This document shows, piece by piece, positions 42,001 to 54,000 of a stretch of DNA of 64,000 bases (its first letter is position 1; each line of letters opens with the position of its first letter). Location of the stretch: the NCBI GenBank assembly GCA_029964075.1, contig CM057135.1, positions 23,896,863-23,960,862 on the forward strand, read 5' to 3'. Source of the stretch: Patiria pectinifera. Taxonomy: Eukaryota > Echinodermata > Asteroidea > Valvatida > Asterinidae. The notes beneath the pieces are model-generated. The model was not told the DNA's origin, did no database searches, and worked only from the letters and a program-made list of their open reading frames with translations. The position numbers and the translations under genes are program-made.

Positions 42001-45000
42001 CGACCCATATATGACCACGGAGCACAGCCTGAGATCGAAAGTGTTTGATTTTTCCGGAGGGAGGAAAACTGGAGGGCTCGGAGAAAAACCCTCGTGGCAC
42101 AGGAGAGAACCAAAGCACAACTCTACTCACATGCGATCCGCAGCCAGGATTCGAACCGTGGTCACTTTGGTGAGAGGCGAGCGCTTTACGCACAAGCCAC
42201 CCATGCCACCCCATGAAACAATCATGCCAAATTTGCGGCAGTTGAAATGTGTTCAACTTTTGCGAACTTGCAGTGCAAACACTTGACATGACTGTGGAAC
42301 TTTTTGGTTTGTGCTCATTTGCACAATGAGTATGAACTGGCCTTAAAGAGGTTGTGGAATGCTCGAAGACATTTCCGTCATTTTTCGGGTATATGTAGCC
42401 TAAGGTGTGATGAAATAAAAACGACTATTGCTTCTGTCATGAAATGAGTACAAAGGGTACTTTTGAGGGCTGTTTTTCAGGTCCAGTTTCGACCCGAACG
42501 TGCAACTGTGTAAAAGTCGTCGTTGCTGGCAGCAAACAAAACACAGTAAATCGTGACATAATAAACAGGACTCGTGTATGCTACTGTGCATCGGGAGTCC
42601 TGTTTATTACGTCATGACTTACTGTGTTTTGTTTGCTGCCCGCAACAACGACTTTTACACAGTTGCACGTTCGGGTCGAAACTGGACATGAAAAACAGCT
42701 CTCAAAAGTACCTTTTGTACTAATTTCATGACAGAAACAATAGTCGTTTTTATTTCATTATACCTTAGGCTACATGTACCCGAAAAATGACGGAAATGTC
42801 TTCGAGCATTCCACAACCTCTTTAACTTGGATAGATTATTTGGTTACTCACTTTATGAAAAAAAAATTGTCATTGTCAGTGGTTTATTTATAAAACTTGA
42901 ACTGGCAAACATCAATTAGCAGTTGTACAATCCTTTCTCTCCATAATAAAAGGCAAACATAAAAGAATACACACTTAAAATAAGAAAGAGTTAATGAATA
43001 AACAATGGGCTGTATACCGAATCAAAATCCTAGCCAAACTCAAACCTCATCCTTTCAAAAAAGCTAGAGATAAATGATCATTATCGTAATCCAGATCTAA
43101 CACTCAACTTTCATTTGGTTATTTTTGAAAAGCATTTAAAAAAGGGAATGAGGAAACCAAAATGGAAAAGAGGAGGTTAAAGTGCTGAATCGGTCCAATT
43201 CAGCTCAAACATTTTATAAGTAATTTGTGAAGAAATTGTTCAAATTTTTTTCCCCTGTAAACATCTCAATATGGCCGAGAACTTTTACAATTGAAAAAGC
43301 CTATCGATTTCATCAGATAGGCAAAAGACATGAAACCCACTCTTTTCAAAAGAGCAAAACACACTTTGGGCCATCCTTTTCCAATGTAGAAAACTTAATT
43401 CTAAATAAAAAAACATTATTGTGGAAAAAAAATTAATAATCTGTGAGCAGCTGACTGTGTATAGTACTTACCACCATAGTACGTTATACAGTGGATCCAG
43501 GCACACGCTAGTGTCTTCATAATTGAAGGATGTATCCTGCTCTGTGTAGCTGTTACATGTCCCATCTAAGCGACTCAGCATCAGGCAACGCACTCCGGCG
43601 GCGCCGTTACGCGGTACCACACCTGCCGAAGACAAATACCATTATCTCAAAATCTAACATCATACACGGTGTAACTAGATGACATTGGAAAGTTTGCATG
43701 GTACGAAACATCCACGGAAGGTTTGCCATTGTCTTTATAGATAAGCACCTATACTACACTGTATTATACAAATATTGAGTGGCTCAGCGTGGAATGGGAG
43801 GAATATTATCGCAAGGTAAAATCTGGACTTTTCCATTTTACAAGGCGAAGCCGGGTGAACTGGAAAAGTCAAGATTTTACCGAGCAATAATATTCCTCTC
43901 ATTTCACAGTTTAAAGCCACTCAATATTTGTTTTATATAACTGACATATAGATCCTTGTCATTTGATATATTTGAATTTTTATTTCAATACAAAACTGGA
44001 GGAAAATGTATTTCTCTCTTCCAAACCACCCCTTCACGAAAATGTTTGAACCCAACGCTGTAACGCTGGCTCTTTGGAACAATACGCGCTACGCCCAATG
44101 CTGAACGCGCACACCAGCATGCATTTGCACACAAATACCGCGTCATGATCCTAACTGTTCAATAGTATTTCCCATTCCCCATGGGCGGATAGTACTTTTT
44201 GAGCTGCGGCGTGAATGGGAGCAATAACGAATGTCACGTGATGTGAGTTCCACCAATCAAATGACAAGGAACTGTATGTCGGTTATATAATACATAATAT
44301 TATGCAAGTCTCTGTTAGGATGATTGGATGTTTGTCCGGGCTTATTCAGGGAAGTGGCAGGTTTTTAGCAACAGCTCTCATTGGTTTTGTACACGGATTT
44401 TAATCGCGGATGTTCGGTCAATCGTGGATGTATTGTTTGTGCCCTAACCTTTTAGTCCTAGTCCACGATTGCCGGTGTTTACATACTCATACATACATAC
44501 ACACAGACACACAGAAGGAATACGCTATCGCAATATCTCCCTCCGGCTTACAGCCAGGATGATAACAAAAAAAACATTGAGTGCACAGGCAATTTCGAGC
44601 ACTACAAGGATTAAATGGCAGGGTGGTTTGGGGCGGTACATCGACTAACAGGTTGAAGCTATCCTGAATCCGAAAATTAACAAACATGCACTGAAGTCCT
44701 GTAGTGTAGTTTTCCTTTCAACAAAATAGGCAAAGTTTGCTGTATGAAATGTCAAGCTGACTGCATATTTGCTACAAGCATCATTTGTTTTCACTGATCA
44801 AGATATTGCATTGGTCTGCCATAAAAAGTGAGGTCAGTGACCATGTAAAAAGTTCAATAATTTGAACACAGGAGTGACGTCACTAGCTTCCTTTGGGCAA
44901 TGACACTTCCGTACAGATCAACAGCAATATACCTTTATCAGCTGCCACCATTTCAGTCGTGTTCCCTGTATCCAATAACATTACTGGATGATGCTTTTGG

Positions 45001-48000
45001 GGGAAAAGGAACCAGACTATTTTTCCTTCCAGCCTCGCTTTGGTTACGATGATTTGAATGGGAAAAAAATCATGATGGCCGCAACAAGATAATGGTCTGT
45101 AAGATTTTCACTCGTCCTGTGGCCACTAGAGAACCACACACAGCAGCAACACTGTGCTGAGCTAAACTACTACGGCCTTTTAGTGCATCTCATGAGAGCG
45201 TCGTATTTGCAGTTAAATATCCTCCCAGTATAGTGGATTCCCCAACTCTCCCTTTGTTACCGTTGAGTAGGGCTGTGCATTGGAACCAGGTATCCTAGTA
45301 CCCGATCGTTGACGTCAGGAACTGATTCCAGTTTATAGGATCGGGTACTCGTAACAAACTTTACAAATTACTAAGTAAGTTTTAAGTTGCAATTTACACC
45401 GTAAAGCCATAAAGCTCACTGCACACGCTTGTATCTTGCTGTATCGACGCACCCATGTGGTAGTATTTTTGTGCGGACCTTTATGAACAATCTAAACAGC
45501 AAGTTCCAAGATTTCAATTTTGGAGTTGGGTTACTTTAACAGGTACCCGGGGACCTTCTTTTTTTTTAATTGGATACCCGGTTCCCGTACTACCCGTAAA
45601 TGCACAGCCCTAACATTCTGGGGTACTTGTGCACCGAGCCCACAATAACGCCATTTTTTCTCTTACTAATTTATTTCAAAAATCTTTTCACTGACCTATA
45701 ACGCTCTGGTTGGCAAACACCAGTGAGTTCTCCAGCATCCTGGGATTGATCAAGGCCTCGTCCACCTTGATGAAGGTCTGGTCCCCGCTGGCCCCTACCC
45801 AGGTGGCCTTGCGGCCGTACTGTGGACCCATGTCCGGCACGGGGCCCGGCCTGGAGTGTGACACCGCCCCGGGGGCGTTGGACTCCTCCAGGATGGCTCG
45901 GCAGAGCTGCCCTTTCTGTGAAGGAATAAAAAACGAAATATGGTCAAGTCTATAGAGATGCTGAGCACTTAGTTAAGTGTCAAGGAATGCTCACAGCTTG
46001 TAACTGTTCTGCCTAGCAAATTTGCACAAAGTTTTGGTACAGGAAGAAGTTAAAAAGACAAGAGTCAACTCTGGGTACTGAAAGTCTTTCTACAAAATGT
46101 TACATTAAGTCCATTGTTCAGCTTACATTTCCTTATGAATGCTTAACAAATGTGATGCGAACAAGCTAAATAAGTCCTTTGTCGGGAATTTTCATTTGGA
46201 GATTCAGGCCAAAATAGGGCCACTTCATCACATTAAGGCAAAAATAGGGCCACTTCATCACATCACTTCATCACATCTCTTGGTGTTCCTACTATAAGTT
46301 TTTGAACTAACGATGGTATCAGCATGTGCTTTTTACAGCAGTAATGCTGAGATTGTGTTCTTTTCAAATCTGTAAAAAAAAAAAACCATGACCAGGGTCG
46401 ACAAATGACTCATTTGGCTTGATCGCATCACAAATATTTTCTGTGCTGAGCTACAGTGTTTAGTCTTGTCAAAGGTAAATCACAAGTCCTTTCCAAAGTT
46501 TAGTCACAAGTAACAGGGGATGAACAATAGCAAAGGAGAGCCTTGAACAGTCACAATTCAATTGAATAGCTTGTGACTTGAGGAGGAACTGAAGGACTTC
46601 TGATGGACTTCTGAGGACTTCTGAGGACTTGCTATGGACTGGACAACAACATCGCTTAGCAACTTTCTCGATCCAATCAGATCAAACAATCAAACACAGG
46701 ACCGGAGTGATTTGCTCACCTGGAAGTTTCCGCAGGTGTAGACATTCCCAGATACTCCTAGCAGCACGGTGTGATTGCTGCCGGCCGCTACCTGGACGAC
46801 AGTCTCTGGCACCTGCAGCTGCACTGGTGCCGTCCTGAAAACAAAACAAAAATCCAAAAGAATGAGCTTTCAGTTTTCCTCCAACCTCCGACACTTGATT
46901 CCTACACTTCTTCTCTCATTAATATGCGACGTGGTACGTCAAAATCAGGCACTTTTGGGCAAGAAGTCAATTTTTGAGTTATTGTATAAAATATAGACCT
47001 TTAAAGTTTTTTGAAATTGGATATTCCAAAGCTAAGTTTTTACCATTTGAAATCGGACTGTCCAAAAATTTCATGCTACTTTTGCGTCGTTTAAGAACAA
47101 AATCTTGCACAAAGTGTCATTTTGAGAAATGACTTGGCTCTCTAAAAGTGTTGCAAAAAAAATATTTTGTCCAGGAATTTTCAGTTTGAAACTTGTACAG
47201 AATATTTTAAGCATTAGTAGCACCACAAATTTAAAAAAATCTCAAAATCGCTGAACATGTCTCCCAATGTCATTATGTAAGTTGTTTCTCCATTCGTAGC
47301 TCTGTCCGAGTCTGCCTGCTTTTGACCATGTCACATATTTTAGGTAGGCCTGCTAGCTACAGTGCCTTTGCATTTCGGAAAAAAATTCCATACTGGGCCA
47401 CCACTCAGAGCTCCTCCACAAAGTCTATGGGCCACGACAACATTTTAAAGTATTATAAAAGAATTGTTGCACTCCTTAAACAGTGTTTCTTCATCAGATT
47501 TACAACTTTTGGTACTTTTCAGGTCGGAAAAAGTTCCGTACTCGATCACCACTTTTTTCAATTAATTTTCTAGCGCCAAAAGTTACATAGTTTATGGTTA
47601 TTCCTCCACTTTCCCTCCTCTACTCTCACCCTCTCCTTTCCTTAATTTCTATTTATTAATTGGTCAGTTACTTCATCGGGATTCGAACCTCTGACGCTTG
47701 CTTGATGCATGAGACTCTTAACCGCTAGGCCGCGCACGATCGCTGTTGCAATAATCAATCCTTGGACGTATTTGAAGTATCCATTGAGATAAACTAAATA
47801 TTCATGACAAAATAAATATTCCGGCTGCTTCAAGTTAGTTCTGCACGACGTGTGCATCAAAAATGTGCTCTAAAAACACATTTTGCCTAATTTTTTTTCG
47901 CATTTACACAGCTTCCTGGATTCCTCTTGGTTGAAATCACAAGGTGAGGTGAAAATTGATACGTTTGGCGGCAGTTAAAGTGGGGATCGAGTATGGACAT

Positions 48001-51000
48001 TTTCCCTTCAGGTCATATTAAGGAATATGAGTGGTGGCCCAGTATGGCATTTTTTCCTGCGTTTCTGACAAAACCCCTGGCTACGTTATAGAAAGAATGG
48101 TACAAACAAAACACACAAAAATCCTCATGTCTTTGGTAAAGTTTTCATTTTGACAAACAGAGCTTTTACTTGTCTGACATCTTTGTAACGGTATGCTGCA
48201 AATCTTCCATTTTTTTCTCACACAAATGGGAAAATATATACACCCAGTGAGACAGAAACATGATTCCATAGAGGAGAGATTTTGATGTTTATTCAACAGT
48301 TTTGAGAGAAGCCATTGATTTACATGTATGTGTACATAAATAATGACAGTCATTGTCAGTTCATATTACCTGCTTCCAGAATCTCCCTGGCCTAGCTGGC
48401 CGTGATTACCAAGCCCAAAACCATACACCTCACCATTCTTCAGAAGGACCACTAAAAAATACAGGGGGAAAAAAAAACAAGAAACATACTTGTCTTAGTG
48501 ATTCGTTTCCACTGATGTCACTCCCTTGGTCCTTTGAATGTAATGTTTGGCCAGTCAGGTGAATATTCATGTATCACATGATTTTGGTCGACAAATTAGA
48601 CAACCACAAGCACAATGAACGCATCAAACACCGGTTCATCCTTCACACGAATGCGAATGCGAATTGGATGTCAGATTTGATCTGCCAGACTTGAAATGTT
48701 GTGCAGAGTTGAAGAGTTGTGAATTTGCAGCGTAAAAGCAAAAACTTGCAAAAAACATCACAAATTCACGTTCGCATTCATTTTTGCACCAAGTATGAAC
48801 CGACCTTCAAGCTGTGCAACACATTCGGTCGGAAGACATCATCTGCATCGGGTGTATATCTAAAGATGGAGTGATTTTCAAGATGCAAACCCCAATCAGT
48901 TAAGACTCCAAATGGAGAATTTGGAGGCTGCTCATCTGCTTATCAGAGATATGTTTTCAGTGTTGAAGTTGAGGTATTCAGAGATGATACTGGCCTATGG
49001 GGGGAAAAAATCGAAAAAATAGGCCGATTGTAAGTACATCGCGCAGCTGCCAATGGACTTTTTGTGTGAATACTCGGTGGTGGGTCTAGCATGACAAAAC
49101 TGCAGGCAGAGAAAAGAAAATGAGGGCTGCCAAGCCCCTCGGTTGCTTTTGTTTGCCCTCTAATTCATCCTCCTGCATCCGCCAGTGACGCTTCGCTTTG
49201 CGTTTCTTATGCACTATTTTGTGAAATCAGCCACTAGTCCCTTCAAGGATTCGATCAAATGACTTGAGTCAGTGTCAATACCTGTATGGTGCAGACCACA
49301 GGCCACCTGGGTGGCCGGCAGGGGTAAGGTGACAGGGCCTGGTGGGTGGATGACGTGCTGCCCATAGTCCCTCTCTACGTCCCGGTCATCCCCGCTGGTG
49401 CTACCCTCGTCTGTCATGCCAAAAAAAGATTCAGACTAGGGGTATACTAAATGTCTCTGAGAGAGTCAGGTTCAATTTTACGGCTCTGCTAACCAATTGT
49501 TGTACTCAAGTCCAATCACGAGTCCAGTCAAAAGTACATCACGGGTCCTTCCACAAGCCATTTCACAAGTAAAAATTGCATGTGCCAAACCTGTTTGTCC
49601 AAGAACAGTATTATTTCATTGGCTTGACTGAGCTCCAGAGCCAGACAAAAATCACGAAACTAGACTTACATGTGGACAACAGTAATTTTGGTGACCTATA
49701 TTTAATTAGCAGAATAACACTATTCTTGCAATTGTTTTTTTAGATTTTTTCACCACGTACATGTATGGTTGAAGAGCTATACTTCACTACATTATAAACA
49801 AAAACAGTTCAGATAAGTAAAGTAAGCTGGGTTTTTCCCAGCAAGAATTCTCAGCCATGACCCTGGCCACCAGGCTGTTGTCTATAATACGTAACCCGCT
49901 GATAACAGTAAAAGCTTCTACTGTGGTTGGGCATATGGCACAATGTACATTTGCATATTAATTTGCAAAAACCAACAGAGCGGCAAACATTCTGAGCTGG
50001 TACTCGCAGATGAAATTAACTTTTATACATGAAATAGAATTTCAAATGATGTGCTTTTAACCCTAACCGCCCTGAATCCTCCAAAATCCTTTTTGCAAAT
50101 TCCAGCAATTTGCAGGATTGAGGTTACATGGCAAAAGTGCGTTGCTGATTTCGAAGTAAGCACTGTGTCAAGGTCTTGGGCCGGACCTTGTGTTGTTTAT
50201 ACTCAGCCGTGCATAAATTTAGCCCTTGATTATACTTGACATCCTCCGCACTGCTCCAGGATGTCACTGCCTCTGCCTCAGCCTATTGACAGTCACAGCC
50301 GGAGGATTTTGCAGGATTCAGGCAGTGGTCACCCCTCCATGGACCATATTCAAGAAATAGCGGAGGAATTTGCAGGATTGAGGCTATATGCTATTTTTCC
50401 ATGAGGCCAATTGGAGGATTTTGCAGGATTGAGGCTACATCCTAGCAAAAAGGCCTAGGGAGTTAGAGTTAATATGTGCAAGACTACAACATTCTTTCCT
50501 GCCAATATGGATGTGTAAAGCAGACTTCACTCTCTACAGCAAGCCAGTGATCTAGTAATTTAATTCAGCTCTATGATCAACCATTGGCATCAGTGCGTTT
50601 GAATCACAGAGTGATATTAAATTACTAGAGCGCTAACTCCTCATTCTTACGCGCGGAGAGACTTTGAAGCCGTACTGCGTGCAGACATTTTGATTTCATG
50701 TGCGTATTTGTAAACATAATGCAATTAGATGGAGTGACTTTTGAAAGTGTACTCTAAATGCAACTTAAACTTCAGCGTGTCACAACGGGGGAAAACATCA
50801 TGGCAAAATCATCTGCAGCAGATGCGCGCACGCGTTTACGTTGTTTGTGCAGAGCAAAATGAAACGCTCATTTACTTGTGCATTTCTGTCTTGGGCGCAT
50901 CAGCTTCAATAACGCACATGTGTGGAATACAAACCCAGATATGCAAATAGCCGCACAAAATTTCAAGTTTTCCGTAGGTTTGTGCACAAAAAATGGCTGC

Positions 51001-54000
51001 GCCCAGCAGGCATCACTTTGAACATTGAGTCAGTGCTCTTGTTATTTAATTTAGCTCTATGGTTGGAATGCACCATGGCACAAATATTTCCTCTTTCTTT
51101 TTCAAAATTGAAAGGGTTAATGTGCAGACAGTTCATAGAAATCTTTGACTTGCTTTCCACAGGATGCATGTAGAGGCAAAGGGGAATGGTCATTGCAGTT
51201 TAACCCTAACCCCCTAGGCCCTTGTTGCTTACAACCATCCTCAATCCTCCAAAATCCTCCAAAATTTTGCAACTCCGCCTAAATTTTTCAAAATTGTCAG
51301 ACAGTCCTGCCTCAAAATGCATTCATCCTCAATCCTCCAAAATCCTCTTGTGCTTCAATCACCATTCATCCTCAATCCTCCAAAATCCTCATGTGCTTCA
51401 ATCACCATTCATCCTCAATCCTCCAGAATCCTCATTTGATTCAATCACCATTCATCCTCAATCCTCTAGAATCCTCCTTAATGATCAGTGATTCACAGTG
51501 CACGTCCCTCACCTTTGCCTTTGTCCTGGTTCATGATGAACCCCACCCGTCGGTGTTTCCCATCCTGCTGTCGGTTCATCCCGTACCGCAGCTGGGCCAG
51601 CAGCTTGTGTTGCAGGATGTTGCCGTGCTGGACCAAGGCGCCCAGGAAGTTCCCCCCACCGTCGGGTCCCACGTCGCGGGGCGGTATGGCAGGGGCCAGG
51701 ACACGACGCTCATGGGCCTCCCCGGCGCAGACCTTGCAGCAGCCGCACTTGGTGCAACCGGAGTCGCCAGAGCCGCAACCGCACACCCTGTCATTGCAAG
51801 AGCAGGGGGAAAGAAGCGGAAACAGAGGGTGATCAGTTGAGAATCTTCAAAATATATACTGTCGGGTCTTTTAACTCTAACTCCCCAGCATAATTTACTA
51901 GGAACCATACCCATCCAGGCAAATTCCAACACCCACATGGGAAATCGTACACACACACTGTTGGACTTAGTTTCTGGAGGTATGCCAAGCCCAGTGTAAA
52001 AGACCATCAGTTTAGGGGTACTGTACCTATCCCAACAGATTTCAACAACACCTGCTGTTGGACTTCGATGGGTTGAGTTCGGTTAGGGTTAAGTATTTTT
52101 CAAGTTTCACCTTGAAATCAAGTGCTATTTTTATAGCAATAAAAAGTTTCACTTTTGAATAAGAGAAAGAAGGGAAAAAACTGTAACACAATTACCAGTA
52201 GTTATGCATTGAAGGGAAGATACAACATTTGCAAACATCACAAAACGAAACGATCGAATTATCACAAAATACCTTACTGGATTGTTAGGGAATGACAGTC
52301 TAAAACATTCTGTAAAATCGTGGCTCCTGGTGTGCTGTCATTTTCAAGAAAAATGGGATTTTTCCACCGCTGGTCGGCCGACCAGCGTTGGAGAAAACTG
52401 GCTTTTTTCAAAAAGTGCTCCTAATTTTTCATAATTAGTTATTTCACGTTTTCTTTGCAATTTATTACACACCTGTGAAGGGGTACAAGCCTGCTAGACT
52501 GATTCTCTGACCTTACAATTCCGCAAAGTTTATAAATTGCTATGTTTCATCTTAAGTGGGGTCAGGGAACCAAACTACAAGAACATGATTGGTTTTTTTT
52601 TGGTTTTTCCAGCATCTACAAGCCCAAATCGTGAAACAGTCATTTTAAGAATATTTGCTATAACATACTAATCCTCCAGATCCATTTATTTCTGAAAATT
52701 GCAGCAAAAGCAAATGTTGTACATTCCCATTAAGTACTCTGCAAATAAAGTATTTGCAAACTGACAACATTTCAGTTTTAACAGCCCAGGGTAGACTGTC
52801 TCGTAGGGCTGAGCTGAATCTAACCAAATATTTGAAAGTTCGATCATCAACTGAATATCCAAATAACATTTTTGCATCCAAATAACATTTTTGCAATTCA
52901 AATATTCAAAATATGTGAGCGATCTCCAGGAGATGACGAAAAAACGAATAAGTAATGTGGAATATTAGCTGAAATTTCTTCTTTAACCCGAACGTCTCAA
53001 GGGCTCTTTGGGGGTCAAGGACCAAATACTACAGAATACAACATGTGTTGTGCACACTTGTGTGGAAAGAAATGCATACTACAGGTTACTACTCAGTAGC
53101 ATTTTGTAGCTTTGGGTGAGGTTAGGGTTAAAATCAGTCTAAGCCATCGCTACCTGGGCCCAATTTCACGGCACTGCTAAGCACAAAAATTTGCTTAGCA
53201 CAAAAAAGTCTGGATTATAAGAGCAGGTTACCAGCCAAGACTCCATGTGATTTTCATGCTAAGCAAACATAAGCTGAATACTGATCACGAGCAATATACA
53301 TCACGTGGAGTTTTGGCTGGTAACCTGCTTTTATAAGCCATACTTTTTTTGTGCTAAGCAAATTTGTGTGCTTAGCAGTGCCGTGAAATTGGCCCCTGGT
53401 CTGTATCCTATTTTGAATAAGAAGCTCGTCAATTTTCGACAAGTGCAGGTGAACACAAATCCCTCCTGGCAGCCAATTTTCGGATGGTGCACATTTAACT
53501 TGTTCAGTGCATTTCAAAATCACACACTCGAAATCAAAGAATTGAGTATTCAATCACGTCCAAGCCGTAATCATTTGGGCATTTCACAATGCAGTGCGCC
53601 ACCAAGAGTTTGCCAAGGAGAGTCCATTTCTCAGATTTTACGGTCGACAAAACACGGCCCATTTGAAGCAGTATTAGTAGACAACTTGAGCTAATTTGTT
53701 AAGGATTGGGGCTTAGCGTTCTGCCGCCTTACAAAAACACCATATTGATGAAAAGAAAAGAAAAGGGCAAACGGATCCTCGAATCATACGCTTATGAAAA
53801 TACTGACCGGAAGAACTCACAATTTCAAATAGACCGCACAGCGAATTTGTCAACCATCTCCCACAATGCGCTGGGAAAATGAACTCTCCATGGCAAACTC
53901 TTGAATAGTTATAGTGACTATCTTCTGTACTCACATTCCAGGATTCCTCCCTGGTGTGCTACGTGAGTTCCGATTCCCCTCCCCGCCCATCCCCAAACTC

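Noticed and set aside
41666..42289. 207-codon minus-strand ORF
   Set aside because: Mostly the SINE read through into the wrong frame of MYCBP2 exon 9.
51391..51840. 149- and 114-codon + strand ORFs (also near 60832-61251)
   Set aside because: They are antisense shadows of MYCBP2 exon 3, whose splice sites and family match are on the minus strand.
51576..52007. 143-codon minus-strand ORF
   Set aside because: Out-of-frame reading of exon 3 joined to a MITE; the exon's correct frame is CGCGSGDSGC.
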